From Pratylenchus scribneri (lineage: Eukaryota; Nematoda; Chromadorea; Rhabditida; Pratylenchidae): a stretch of DNA of 64,000 nt. This document shows, one piece after another, positions 24,996 to 37,591 of this stretch. The DNA lies in contig JAQSEB010000107.1 of NCBI GenBank assembly GCA_030063045.1, positions 558,001 to 622,000 of the forward strand, written 5' to 3'. Both the position numbers and the translations under genes were made by a program. The notes beneath the pieces were generated by a model that did no database searches, was not told the origin of the DNA, and was given only the letters and a program-made list of their open reading frames with translations. Position 1 is the stretch's first letter, and each line of letters opens with the position of its first letter.

Positions 24996-26139
24996 AAAAT
25001 ATTCATTTAATCAATTGTTCAATAATTTATTAAAATATTTATTCTTTCACTTCATAAACAGAAATATAATTTTCAAAGGAAAGCTGAAAATTTAATTTTT
25101 CTACATCCCATAAATTTAGTGTATGAAAAGAAAAATAAGTATTTAATTTTTTAATATTATATTCTAATAATGTTAGTCGAACGCGAAAATAATGGACAAA
25201 AATATGAACAAGAATTAATTTTAATAATTTAGTTGAAATCAAAAGTGAAAGCAGTAGACACTTTATAAATTATTTTATTTTATTTTTTATTTCTTTATAA
25301 TTTTAATTTCTAAATGTTGGCCATATTTAAAAAAAAATAAATATTTTATTTTCTATTCTATTCTAAATTATAAAATAAATTTATGAGATTAAAATAAAGT
25401 AGAAATTTTATTATGAAATGGATTTTTTAAATTATTATTTTTAATAATGCCATCGTTTTGGCAACGAATTTTAATTCCATAATAATTTATAAAATAAAAA
25501 ATCCTTGGCCTACATTTCTCCTATTTTTAAATCAATTTTGAGAACAATCATGTTTCGCAACCACATCTGAGGAATTTTATAGGTTACCGCTATAAATTTG
25601 ATTGGCAAATTGTTGAAATGAAAAAAATAGATGATTTATTGAAAATTTTATTTTTTTTTATGAAATATTTTATCATTTTATTTTATTTATTCACAGCAGT
25701 TCCTCCTAGAAAAATATTTCTTTACTTTGAATGGTCTTTCAATTAGGAACTTCATTGAATGTTAAATTTTTCAATCAACTTTATTTTATTCAATTAAATT
25801 AGTAAAAAAATTTTATACATATTAAAAATTAATCAATCAAGGCTCTAAAAGTTTGCCTTAATAAAAATTAGAATGCAACCCATAAAAATATTTTGTAAAA
25901 GGAATTATATTAAAAATAATAATTTCGATCTTTTCAAATTAATTTCCCGAACTGCTGCCCAGCAAAAAATTATATATGAAAAAAAATAATTTAATTTTAG
26001 ACGAGATTAACAAAATGTAAAGAAAATCGGAAAGGGAATTGAAAATATGGAAATTAAATAAAAATGAAGAGGGAATTAATTGTTTAATTTATTTAATTTA
26101 AATTCATAAAATTTTTTAAAGCGATAAAATGCTCGGACC
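24996..26139. other. A+T-rich gene-free stretch
   Basis: Dispersed module copies near 25105 and 25872. No supported exon. Confidence 0.5.
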
Positions 26140-26557
26140 TTGATACTAAGTCAAAAAGGGGGTGCGTGGGATTAAGCCGGATATATGGGGATTAAGGTGG
26201 ATATAGGGGGATTAAGTCAGATTAAGCTATGAAATAGATGGAAAATTGTCCGGAGGACCAGTGAAAGGTCGGGAAATGTGACAAATGCCCTGAGAGTACG
26301 CGAGATATATCCGGATATAGGTGGATTAAGATGGATATAAGGGGATTAAGCCGGATTGAGCCCCGAAATAGATGGGCGCGAGTCCTGGTTTAGTCTGTTT
26401 TGCTTCCGACTTCGCGAGAATCCTATGCTCCGAACCCCTAACCCTAATCCCTAGCCTCTGAATAGGCTTATCCGACTTAATCCCCCTTATCTTATATCCA
26501 ACTTAATCCCCATATATCCGTCTTAATCCCACTCACCTCCTTTTTGACTTAGTATCA
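26140..26557. mobile_element. Inverted-repeat element, 418 bp
   Basis: Ends TTGATACTAAGTCAAAAAGG / CCTTTTTGACTTAGTATCAA with imperfect pairing over about 57 bp. The interior is tandem GGATATANGGGGATTAAG units on the left and their complements on the right. No target duplication at the ends as I place them, so superfamily unknown. Confidence 0.65.
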
Positions 26558-26567
26558 ATATTTTTTT

Positions 26568-26676
26568 GCACTTTTTTTATAAAACGCGACAAATTTGCAC
26601 TTTTTTATAAAACGCGACAAATTTGCACTTTTTTATAAAACGCAACAATTTTCACTTTTTATAAAACGCACACCCG
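26568..26676. repeat. Four tandem 28-29-bp units
   Basis: GCACTTTTTTATAAAACGCGACAAATTT repeated, the last unit diverged, starting 11 bp after the inverted-repeat element. Confidence 0.85.
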
Positions 26677-29107
26677 CGTAAAAATGACTGAAATCCTGGT
26701 CCTCCAATCTATGGAGTAGAGTTAATTATCTAAGAGCGGATAATGAAAAGGCGATAACAGGTAGTGCGGTTAATTAAGGAGTATTTAACAGCTCATAAAA
26801 TGTTCCCATTATTTTAATTTTAAAATAACCATTAATTTGACAAAAATTATAAGCAGAATTTGCGGCGCAAATTAAGTTCTAAATTTTAAAAAAAAAATAA
26901 ATTTCCAACAAAATAAAAATAATTAATTTGAAATTACTGATCCATTTCTTTGTCTTCCTCCTTTCCAGTTTCTTCATTTTCAAAAAATTTAAAAACTATT
27001 ATTTTTTAACTTTTTGAATTAATTAAAAAATATTTTTTTGAGGTATTTTTAAAATTAAAATTAAATTTTTTAGTCATTTATAAAAAGTGCAAAAAATTTG
27101 TGAAATATTATTATGGTTTAAATTAATTATTTTTTGTTTTAAAAATTATTTATTGATTCTGCATGCCATTTATTTTAAAAATATTATATATCAACTCAAA
27201 TTGTAAAAACTATAATAAAATTATTTTATGAGTTATTAAAATTTTGGAAAAAAAATATAAAAAATGAACTTGGTTCTCAATGCCAAGGAGAAAAAAGGTT
27301 AAAAATACAATTCCCATTTTGTGGATAGAATTTAATATTTTTAGATTTAAATATAATTTTATTTATTTTTAATAATTAAATTTTTTATATAAATTTAGAT
27401 TATTAAATATTAAATTAAATATTTTCCTCCGACATTCAAAATTCCATGCTCTCTACAAACCCCTTCTAAATCAATATACAGATTTTTTCTTCCCCTAACT
27501 TTATCCAAATTTTCACAGTACATTTGCCAATTTTGCTATTTCTACCATAAAAAGTTTCAGAAAAATTTTTTATTATTTTTTGCAGATTTTTGCATATTTT
27601 AGCAAATTTTTTGCCAAAGCTCTTTTGTTTGTTCAATTCTTCCATTGTGCCTTCCTCTTAGATTCCCAGAGACTTTGGTTTATTCAATACGGTCAGAACA
27701 ACTATAGTATTTATGAGGGGATTTAATTTTCCCAGATTTTTTATTAGAAAAGAATATTTTACTAATTCCTTTGTCTTCTATTTACCTTTTACTTATAAAC
27801 AAAAGAAAAATACGCTAAATAAAAATGGTTTTATCAGATTTTTGATGCACTACAGAAAATAATTTTTAGCAAAATTTTGGTTCTGTAAATCTATTTAAAG
27901 CAAATAAATTAAGTTTAAAAAACATGCTACCCATTTTATTTCCTGAATCCAAAATAATCTTTCGAGTAAAAATTTTGAAATTTTATTTTTTAAATAATTT
28001 CTGCACTTGAATTTTCGTCCTATTTTAATAAAGCATAAATTTTATGGATATTATAACATTTAAACCAGGATAATTTTATGGTTTTGAATTTTTTTAATCA
28101 ATTTTGTTTAGCCCCGAATTATCTTAAATTGTTCTAATTTTTTATTTACTTTTAAATTAATTATTTCTTTAAATTATTGATCAATTCCTAATTCCCGTCA
28201 AATCGATGATTCAATGATATGATACGATGTTTCATCTAATGATAAATTTTTGTTTCCATTCCATCATATTTAAAACAAGCGAATCGTCGTATCATATCAT
28301 CGGATCTTTTTTCAAAATTTAGTTTGAAAAATGAAATATCTTACTTAATTTAACTCACACTTTCAAAATACTATAAAATCATATATTCTAATCGAGAATT
28401 CTAAAAAAATCATTTTAAATTAGGTTCGAATTATGACACAACCAAAAACATTCTGATACTAAATATTAAATAAAAGAACGCAGTTTCTAATCGTTAAGAT
28501 GGAGAATAGGAAAAGAAGAAATTTGGAAAAATGTTGAAATTGATGGGAATTTGAAGTTAATACAATTTTTATTTTTTGGTAATTTATTTATTTGTATAGG
28601 ACCAGGGTGATTTATTTATTATTAATTTTCCAAATTATTGATATTTTAGAAATTAAGTAATGGGAATATTTTATGAGTTTAATTTTTTTTATTATAAATT
28701 ATTATTATTAAAAAATTCAAAGGCAAATATTTTCAACAGCTAATATTTCAATCAACAATGAATTTAAATTTTGAAATTTGTATTATTATTTTAATTATTT
28801 TTGGTATCCTTTCCGCTATTTAATTTTAATAAGCATAAATTTAATGAATATTATATTACATTTGAACTGGGATTATTTTATGGCTTTCAAAATTTTTAAA
28901 AATTATTTTAACAAATTTGCTTAATCCCAAATTATCTCGCTAAAATATACATATTCTCTAATATCTAAATAAATCTTAAAAGTTTTTAGAAAATAATTAT
29001 TTTGTTTTATTTTAATAATTCACTAATAAATGAAATAATAGCTAATGAGAATAGGTTTTTGAATTTGATATTAATTAAAAATTATTTTTGTAATAAAATA
29101 ATATTCT
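26677..29107. other. Mostly gene-free A+T-rich field
   Basis: On the minus strand, 26934-26981 reads ENEETGKEEDKEMDQ then TAA, an acidic tail that could be a terminal exon; no clear acceptor. A dispersed repeat copy occupies 28311-28690. An inverted pair around ATATGATACGAT / ATCGTCGTATCATAT lies at 28215-28300. Nothing else. Confidence 0.35.
28311..28690 (+). repeat. Dispersed repeat, copy 1 (mate at 36431)
   Basis: From AAAATTTAGTTTGAAAAATG through GGTGATTTATTTAT it aligns by eye with 36431-36890 with scattered substitutions and indels. Confidence 0.75.
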
Positions 29108-29139
29108 AATTTTTAATTAAGCTGTCAAAGATCTAGTAA

Positions 29140-29215
29140 TACGCCAATAATTCTGATGGGTGTTGGGACTGATAATACTGGGCGAACTAATTGTTGTACA
29201 TCTTTAACTTCATCC
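29140..29215 (-). pseudogene. Exon-like fragment, diverged copy of 29960-30065
   Basis: On the minus strand, after an AAAG acceptor-like site, the frame reads VQQLVRPVLSVPTPIRIIGV and stops at TGA soon after. It pairs with the island about 850 bp upstream on the same strand (LQFIRPLTAVPSPITIGISL): same (F/V)xRPxxxVPxPIxIxG pattern. Probably a decayed duplicate exon. Confidence 0.35.
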
Positions 29216-29486
29216 CCATAATTTTACCTAAATATTATTGATTATTTCTGGACCATCAAATTGTTCTGTAAAAATTTAAGTAATTTAATAATTTTAAATT
29301 AATATCGCACTTAAATCCAATTTTTATAAAAATTTAACCACTTTTTAGTATTAAAAATTTTCCAATTGTTTTATTTATATTTAAAGATAAATTTTTTTTA
29401 AATGAATATTACACCAATTTATTCAGAATAAATATAAATATTCAATATAAAGAAAAGAATAAAATAAAAATATTGAACACCAATCA

Positions 29487-29620
29487 AGTTCGGATGCAAG
29501 GCGGGAACCGGAATTCTGAATTCCGATTTCGAAAGCCGGAATTCCAGAGGTTTGAGATCTGTCCCGATTCCGGTTCCGAAAGTGGTCGAATTCAGAAAAA
29601 TTCCGAAAAAAACAAAGGGG
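29487..29620. repeat. CCGGAATTC-rich repeat block
   Basis: Degenerate units GGAACCGGAATTC and TTCCGATTTCG in A+T-rich surroundings, similar in style to the block at 1858. Creates the 74-codon minus frame, which is not a gene. Confidence 0.5.
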
Positions 29621-29959
29621 GACCCTTGGCTAATTTTATCCAAAAATTTTAATTATTTTTTGTAACGAATTCCTCTTTTTTTATTAAAAATTTAAACCTT
29701 TTCTTATGATATACTGTTCTTTTAATTCATTTTTCAATTATATTAGTAAATAGTTAATTTTAGAATAAGAATAAAAAACAATGAAAATTAAATTTTTTAG
29801 TAGAATTCATAAAAGCTTGAATTTTATTAATAAATATTTTCTTTTTAAAATATTAGACGAATCTCCGCGCCAATTTATGCTATACATCAATTCCCGAATC
29901 CAAGTGGCAAGGATCGTATTGTGAGGAGACTTTTTTATTAATTAAAAATAAATACAATA

Positions 29960-30065
29960 TAATCTTATATTTAATTAAGCTGCACAGAGCTAGTGATATA
30001 CCAATAGTGATTGGTGATGGGACTGCTGTTAAGGGACGAATAAATTGCAATTTCCCAACTCCTAT
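29960..30065 (-). pseudogene. Exon-like fragment, possibly a transporter segment
   Basis: On the minus strand, after TATGCTACAG, the frame reads IGVGKLQFIRPLTAVPSPIT followed by a hydrophobic run to SLALCS. The (F)IxPLTxxPxxxxIGxSL pattern recalls a transmembrane segment of nucleobase/ascorbate (SLC23-type) transporters, but this is one short motif and the rest of such a protein is not seen. Treat as an unidentified exon-like island. Confidence 0.3.
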
Positions 30066-30495
30066 CTGTAGCATATTTGCAAAAAAATTTCAAAAATTGA
30101 TTTCGCCTTCTACTGTGAGAAAGTAATAATACTTAATTCTTTTGGGAATCAGTTTAATATGAAAAAGTATAAAATATCTGTGAAATATGACTAACGCTTA
30201 AAATTAATTTTTTTTAAATTATTTATTGGACTGGTGTTCGCGGTCTATTTTATAAATATTAAAAATTAACAATGAAAATATAAAAAAGATTATAAAATTT
30301 TTTTATGAGTTTTTAAAATTTTGGAAAAAATCTTTAAAAAATGAATTTTGCAGAATTAAAAAATTAAAATATACAATTCACATTTGTGAATAAAATTTTA
30401 TATTTTTAAATTTATAATTTTATTTAATTTTAATAATTTAATTTTTAAATTAATATAAATTAAATTATTATATATCAAATAAAACTTATTCTTAC

Positions 30496-31103
30496 TGAAT
30501 TCAGAATTCCCAATTGGTTTTGACTAGGGTTGCGCCCCCGCACTGCGGGGGCCGAGTTTGCGGGGACGGGGATATGCGGGGATGGCACTTGCGGGGACGG
30601 GGACGGGGATGACCCTTGCGGGGATCCCCGCGCGGGGACGGGGATAGACTGAATTTTTGAAAAAGGTCTAATTTTTCACAAAAATTTTTCTAAAGAAAAA
30701 TTTCTGTTCAATAATGGCCATTAGCCATGTAGTGAAAAAATTTTAGCCAAAAATTCAAAAATTATAAAAATTTTGCTTAAAATTTTTCCCATTTTCCTTG
30801 AAAAATCCAAAAATATGGGGTGCATGTTCACCCGCGCGGGGGTGCGTGGGCGCGGGGGTGGCTCTTGCGGGGACGGGGATTTGCGGGGATGGACTTGCGG
30901 GGACGGGGATGAGGCCCAAAAAGCGCGGGGATCCTCCCCCGCCCCGTCCCCGCGGGGACGGGGGCACAACCCTAGTTTTGACCAATGTGCTCAGAAATGG
31001 CGAGATTGTGTCTTGGTTGCGCCACTGTGCATGTGGCGCAATTCAATTTCGGGTAGGCAATTTGTATAAGCAAATTTATTCCCTCATCATCATCAGTTGA
31101 CAT
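30496..31103 (-). pseudogene. Exon-like island split by a hAT-type element
   Basis: On the minus strand an ATG at 31103 opens a frame MSTDDDEGINLLIQIAYPKL, continues through LNCATCTVAQPRHN, is interrupted by the 450-bp element at 30525-30974 plus its target duplication, and resumes as QLGILNS before a consensus donor GTAAGA (30495-30490). Composition is exon-like on both sides of the insertion. The opposite strand is also open with plausible splice sites, so strand is not certain. Family unknown. If real, this is a first exon disrupted by transposition. Confidence 0.4.
30525..30974. mobile_element. hAT-type MITE, 450 bp, GC-rich
   Basis: Ends TAGGGTTGCGCCCCCG / CGGGGGCACAACCCTA (imperfect) with an exact 8-bp target duplication GTTTTGAC (30517-30524 and 30975-30982). 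TAGGG ends fit hAT. Both arms are minisatellites of GCGGGGACGGGGAT units around an A+T-rich centre, so it can fold on itself. It lies inside an exon-like island. Confidence 0.88.
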
Positions 31104-34100
31104 TGCCAACTCAAAATTTATAATACCAGCCTGTGATGTGATCTATTGTATAGATTGATTCTTATTGCAATATCTGAAATGGAGTTAAGAAAATTTTTTA
31201 CGAAGATTTAAACTAATAAAATTGAGTAAGAGAATAACTATCTTTGAAGAAGATCAAAATAGATCTAATTTAATTTTAAATTTTTGGATTGTATTTTTTT
31301 AATATTTATGGGGTTGTTTGGCTTGCATTATTTATAAAGGCAAGAAAAAAATTATATAAATAAAATTCAGCCAGGCTTATTTTATGGTTTTTATAATTTT
31401 TTTCATAAAAATTTTATTTATGATCAAATTTTAATTGTAGAAAATGGTGGAAATTTAACCAATTACTTTAATTTTTAAATTTTCAGTTTTCATTTTTTTG
31501 AATAAAAAAATAAAATTCTACTAAATTTTAAAATTATTTTATTTCTGCTATTTTGATTTTATTTTGTACTGCTCAGATTTTATATGAAATAAATGCTTTT
31601 TTCTAAATCGGGTATTGGGTTTGGAAACATTTAAATTGCTAGCCGAATTGGAAACAAATGGGCATTTTCAAATCGGTTAGCCGTTTCAGAAACATCCGAT
31701 TTTTCAAATCGGTTAAACATATAAATTAATTAAAAAAAAAACACAATTTTTGATAGATCTTATTTAAGAATTTTTTATAAAATTATTTTTAATTATTTTT
31801 TTATTTTCTGTCGTCGGATACATCCCTCTAATTAATTATTTTAAATTTATTGATTCATTATATTTTATAATAAATGAAATTTTTTATGAAATGCAAAAAA
31901 ATGTTAACTTCTAATATTTTTATTTAAATAAATTTTAGAAATTGATGAAATAATATTTAAAATTATTTTCTCAATTATAATTTTTGGAAATTTGGTACCT
32001 ATGAAAAAAAATTTGTGATTTTTATTCTATTAATCATATTTGATTTTGATTGGTCATTTTTGTGAAATTTTATTAGTTTCTAAGATGGAATAATGTGACT
32101 TTTCATTCAAGAGACCTACTTAATTAATTTTTGATTAATTTTCATATTTTTTTTTATTAATTTTTCATTAGCGAGACAATAATTTAATTAAACAGAAAAA
32201 CTAATAAATTTGTACCAAGTTGCTGAAAATTATTCTAATTTCTTTATACATTTAAATTTTTTAAAATAATAATTTTGTTTTTAATAATATTCACTACTAA
32301 ACTATATTATAATTAAATGAGGGAACAATTTTGAATTTGATATTTGTTAAAAATTATTTTGTTACTAATTTTTACTTTCCATAAATTTATTTCTTTAATT
32401 AATTTAAATAAGTATTTTTCCATATAGGTATATTTAAATAATTCATAGGAAAAACATCATCAAAATTTATTTAAAAAATATAAAAATTAAATAAAATACA
32501 AAAAGGTTTTATTTTGATTTATAAATAAAATTTCATTCGAAAATGTGTGTTGCTCATGGTTTTTGTTCTTCTCTGTTCAGCAACCGCAATTCACAAAATT
32601 TTTATCGTTGGAAGAGGTAAAATGAGAATTTAAAAATGAATTTAATATAAAAATAGAATTATTGGAGAAAAGAATATAATTAAAAATTGCAAGGATGTTC
32701 GTCAATTCTTTTCGCATTTATAGCAGCGGAAATATGGCTGGCTTATCGCCTTAATTGCAGGAATAGATAACGAGATGATAAATAAATTAAATTTAGATTC
32801 TTGGGAAAAATACATTCTAAAATTAATCATACAACAATTCCATTTATTATTTGCTTTTTTTGAAAAAAGAATATATATTTTATTTATTAAGCTTTTTGCA
32901 TATCTAAAGATGATCTTTTTTGAGGCAAATTAATAGATAGGAGAAATATTGTGAGTAAAAAAATTTGCGGCATAAAAATCTCATGATATATTAGCGAAAT
33001 AATATTAATTGTTTGAAGATAAAAACAAGGATTATTTTGTAACAAATTTTTAAGCCATAAATGCTTTTGTAAGAGAAGCTTGCATCTATGGAATTTTTAT
33101 AATTTTATATACATTGTCAAATCGAGAGCAACTTGAATGATGAGAATGAATTCTCAGCAGTCGATCGGCATTTTCAAAAATATTTTTCTATTATAAAATT
33201 CTTTAAAACTCATAAAATTTTTAATAAATATTTTGCATAATAAAAATAGAAATTATCTTCTATAATAATAAAATTACCTGAAGAGACCGATCATAAATAA
33301 ATTTATTTAATCAAAATTGAATTTAAAAAAAATCAATGATTTTCTCAATCAAATTTATCATTTTATAAATTTTAAAAATATTGTTTTATTATATTCTGTC
33401 CTTCATTTGATTGTAAGATCTGGAAATAGTTCAATTTATATAAAAGATTCTATTAGCAATTGGAATAAACAAAAATAAATAAATAGTGAGAAATTAGTGG
33501 AACACAATTTATTTTAAATGAAAATGTGATAAATAAGATGAGGAAATTCTTCAAAGTAAATACCGAAATAATAAATCCAACAAAAACATCCAGCATTAAT
33601 TGTGTATAATTATTATAATTAAATAAATTCTTCGATTTGCCCAATAATCTCATTTCTACATTCATTAATTTTTTATTACTATTTTATATATAATTAAATT
33701 TTTTTACTTATGGAGATGTTCTGGGGTATTTTAATTATTTCCTTTTTTCTATCGAATATTTAATATCATTTGTGCAATAATTTTTATGAGTTTCAAAATA
33801 AATTTATACAATAAAATTATTTATTGATTTTTTTATTATAAAAATTATATTATAATTTAGTAAATTTCCTACAATGAAAAAGAGGAATTATTTAATTGGA
33901 AATGATTAAATTTGAGCACTATCAAAAATTTAGAAAATGAAATAATAATGGAAAATTTTTTTTATTAATTTTGGCATTTTTCTCAAAAAATTAATTTTAT
34001 TTAGTCAATTGGGAACTAAAAATTGGGTCAAAATTTTCTGGAAAATAGATCTGCTGCATTGAATATGCTTCTTTGCATAATTACAGAATTATCAGCTTTT

Positions 34101-34465
34101 TATTTATCTAGATTTTAGCGTATTAAAAGAAGTATAATATAATATCGCAAAATAATATACTATCGCAAAATAGAAAAATATTAGGCAGTATACGGTGCCG
34201 CGTTGACTTCTACCCATTTCCTTCTCATTCATCTTATGTTATTCTTTTTTCTCTTAAAAATTTGAAAAAAAATAAACTCATAAAATATTCCCATTATTTT
34301 AATTTTAAATAACCAATAATTTATGATAATAATTAAAATAAGGAACTACAAGTACTTTCAAAAATAATAAATAAAATAAAAATTAAATTATTAATTTCAA
34401 TGAGGCAAAAAATTTGGAGTGGTGTTTTTGGTTCTAACCAGTGCGGGAGAACCGTTGCCCTAACC
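31104..34465. other. A+T-rich field with one possible small gene
   Basis: Contains the candidate gene at 32556-32770 and a dispersed family-B repeat copy near 32275-32430 (CCATAAATTTATTTCTTTAATT). The frame at 33453-33665 (minus) is A/T-rich and unsupported. Confidence 0.5.
32556..32770 (+). CDS. Possible small secreted peptide, two exons
   Basis: Exon 1 (32556-32616): ATG then MVFVLLCSATAIHKIFIVGR, a hydrophobic start with a small-residue ATA|I cleavage-like site, ending at a good donor AG|GTAAAA. Intron 32617-32723 (107 bp) ends TTTATAG. Exon 2 (32724-32770) continues in frame to EIWLAYRLNCRNR and TAA. Total about 35 residues. An alternative acceptor (AGCAG, ending 32726) removes one residue. 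Weaker than the 1500 gene: very short, only two cysteines, and a chance hydrophobic run is likely in T-rich DNA. No family recognised. Confidence 0.28.
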
Positions 34466-35669
34466 GGGGCCTATTTCAATTGTTGCCATTTTATGGCATG
34501 GGGAATGGGACTTGGCCCGCCACTTCCCATTTTATGGGTTTCAATTGTTTTATGGCGAAATGGGCTTTTTTTGTTTCAATTGCCGCCATTTTTCCGGAAG
34601 TGGGTGTGGCCCCATTTTATGGCTCGCCATCCCATTTTATGGTAAATGGGTAAATATTTTATGGGATATGGGCATTTTTGTTTCAATTGTCACCATTTCG
34701 CCATTTTATTTTCCCATTTCCCATAACCATATCCCACTGCTAAATAGCGATGGCGAAACGCATTTTCTCGAAATTGTGCCGTCCAAAAATATTTTCCGCT
34801 TGTCCACAGGGGTTTTTGGGATCGAAATAAAATTATGATGATATTAAATAATTGAAATTTTAAATTCTGGCCAAGATATGAGATTATGAAAATTTTGGCC
34901 ATAAATTTTTGATGAAAAACTTAAAAAATATTTTCAAGTATATTTTCGAACAAAAATAAAGTAAAAAGAGTGAAAAGTAAAATTTTTTGATAACTTTTTG
35001 CAAATTCCAACTTTTTTCCAATATTTCGGCATTTTTCTCTGAGGATAACTGTAGGAAAAATTTCACGATGCAGTCAACAATCGTCAAATTGCAACGGATA
35101 ATCAAAATTCTGAATGCCGGCTGCAATGCATTGATCAGCAACTGCAAAAATTGTCGATAGCATTGAATCTGAGTCAAATAATTAGCCTTTTAAATCCAGA
35201 ATATTTGTGTCAAATAGCAACTGCATCCTTGCACGATTTAATTTATTTTATTTTTTTTGGAATAATTTTAAATTTTTACTTCGTTCTACATTAAAAATAT
35301 CTTATTTTTTATTTTATGCCATCTAAAATAACGAAATAGTTTAAGTTACGTTAAAGAATGGCAATGCGATGGTGAAATAGTGCGCTAAAAAGCAAACAGA
35401 CAATATAAAACAATTGAAACGCGAAAAATGGCTCGCCATAAAATGGTTGGAACACTTTTTAATGAATTGAAATGCATGGTTTCTGGTTATGGCGAGCCAT
35501 AAAGCAGAAATGGCAAATGGGCATGGTTTATGGGGAATGGCCCGCCATAATTGGTTTATGGGGAATGGCTGCCAATTTATGGGGGATGGCTGGAATTGAA
35601 ACAAAAATTCATGGTTTATGGGAAATGGTTGCCATTTTCTGGGGAATGGCAACAATTGAAATAGGCCCC
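34466..35669. mobile_element. Inverted-repeat element with GCCATTTTATGG repeats, ~1.2 kb
   Basis: Arms begin GGGGCCTATTTCAATTGTTG and end with its complement; both arms are degenerate repeats of CCATTTTATGGNNAATGGG. Pairing continues imperfectly about 10 bp further out (TTGCC at each end). No clean target duplication. The centre (about 34840-35340) is A+T-rich. Long frames in the arms are repeat-derived. Confidence 0.65.
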
Positions 35670-37010
35670 CGATAGGCAAATCAAATCGAGTGGTAATTAG
35701 TTCATTTATGTTGCTCAGTGAAATTGTCTACCATAGACAATTTTTGACTCTCGCCAGCCAATTCTTCTTTAAGTAATACATAATTAATTATTCATAAATA
35801 TTAAAATAAAAAAATTTTCCAAATTTTTTCAACAATTTCAATTCCAGGATTCATACAAATTTTATAATATTATTTTATGAATATTTAATTTTTATTATTT
35901 ATTTATGATGACGTTGCCGAGTTTTTGAATTATTTCCTCCTATTTTTATTAGACACTTAACATTAATTGTGAAAATAAATTTTATGAGTTATAAAATAAT
36001 TTTATATATAGAAGTTTACTTAGAACTAATTTTGGTGACAGTAATGACCTAATGACCCGAATTTAAAAAAAATAAAAATTTTACTCTTTTTAAATGAATA
36101 TGACCAAAAATTAGAAATGACCAGATATCCATTGTGTGCTCTTTTTTTATGTGTATAATTTAAAGAATTTTTTCAAAAGTATTTAAATATTGGTTCACAT
36201 GCTGATTATTAAATTAAAAAATTTTTATTTTAAAAATATTTTAAATTTATTTTTCAAATTAAAAATATTTAATTTATTTTAATTTGATGATCAAAAATAA
36301 CCAAATTAAAATTTAAATATTAAAATTGTTATTTATAAAATTTTTTTGTAATGAGATTGGAAAAAGAATTTCTCATAAAAAAAATAAATGCATAAATTTA
36401 TTAAATTACAATTAGCATTAATTTATGGTTTTCAAAATTTAGTTTGAAAAATGAAATATCTTACTTAATTTAACTCACACTTTCAAAATACTATAAAACA
36501 TATTTTTAATTGAGAAATTCTACAAAATCATTTAAATTAGGTTCGAATTATGAAACAATCAAAAACTTCCTGATATTAAAAATTGAATAAAAGAAAGCGG
36601 TTTCTATGTTAAGATGAAGTTTAGGAGGAATTTGGAAGAAAAATTGAAATTACTGGAAATTTGAAGTTAATATAATTTCTAATTTTTTGATAATTTATTT
36701 TTTTGCTAGGTGCAAGGGTGATTTATTTCTAATTTTTTGATAATTTATTTTTTTGCTAGGTGCAAGGGTGATTTATTTATAATTTTTTGATAATTTATTT
36801 TTTTGCTAGGTGCAAGGGTGATTTATTTATAATTTATTTGACAATTTAATGAAATTTTAGAAATTAAGTAATGAGAATATTTTTTTAGTCTATTTTTTTT
36901 ATTTTATTTAAGAAAAGAAGTGTAATAAAAAAAATTGATGAGGAGTAAATAATATTGGTATGGCGTCCTTAGTTAAATTAATTATGTTTTTATAATATAT
37001 ATATGAGACC
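35670..37010. other. A+T-rich stretch, dispersed repeat copy 2
   Basis: 36431-36890 is the second copy of the repeat at 28311. Within it a 50-bp unit is tandemly triplicated. Nothing coding. Confidence 0.5.
36681..36830 (+). repeat. Three exact-period 50-bp tandem units
   Basis: AATTTTTTGATAATTTATTT begins at 36681, 36731 and 36781, each followed by TTTGCTAGGTGCAAGGGTGA. The homologous place in copy 1 (near 28580) has a single unit, so the expansion is local and recent. Confidence 0.9.
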
Positions 37011-37591
37011 AAGGGGGGGCCCACACTAAAAGAATCAAGTTTAGGTATTCAACGGTGGACTATCGGACTGAGTGATATACCGTTGGATAGCTGAGATCCT
37101 GGGGAATCTGGGAAAAATCGGTGCGTAAAATTTCCGGTGACCTGCGTGGTGTAATGGTTAAAAAACCGGTTTTTTGCACTTTTTTGGCCCAGTTTTTGGG
37201 CCATAACTTTTTTCCAGGATTTCGTACGAATTTGGTGTACCCTGTTGGAATCATCTTCAGAGTGTGGGGAATCGAACGGTATATCACTTAACCCGAAACT
37301 CCTTATGGGTTTGGCTGTACGCGTGATACAAAATTGAAACCCAATTTTTCAAGGGGTCGCGGGTTCGAGTCCCCGCCGCGGCAGATGATTTTTTTTGGTC
37401 GAAAATGATGCCAGAATAGGTTTTCGACCATGCTGAACACGATAAAAATATTTTCAAATTTTACAATTGTGATTACAATTTTACAATTGTAATCACAATT
37501 GTAAAATTTTTACAAATCTTGAAATTTCGTGATTTTTAGTTATTTTATGGGGTAATCGATGATGCTGATCACAATGGTGTTATTTACAAAC
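37011..37591 (+). ncRNA. Tandem unit 1 with tRNA-like A box, B box and oligo-T
   Basis: One of two ~580-bp tandem units. A-box-like TGGTGTAATGGT at 37147, B-box-like GGTTCGAGTCC at 37362, then a T8 run at 37389, where a Pol III terminator would be. The 3' half looks tRNA-like (CGCGGGTTCGAGTCCCCG). A-to-B spacing is about 215 bp, far longer than in tRNAs or usual SINEs. The tail (37455-37515) is palindromic ATTACAATTGTAAT repeats. Could be a SINE-like unit with an insertion; transcription is inference. Confidence 0.4.

Noticed and set aside
28200..28310. CRISPR-like or regulatory palindrome around ATGATACGAT
   Set aside because: Only one imperfect inverted pair, no regular spacers, and a eukaryotic context.
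30721..31100. Frames of 76-100 codons over the GC-rich arms
   Set aside because: Mostly minisatellite of the hAT-type element; only the part beyond 30983 has exon-like character and is listed separately.
37362..37386. A functional tRNA gene
   Set aside because: Only the T-arm-like 3' part fits; the A box is over 200 bp away and no cloverleaf can be built at normal spacing.
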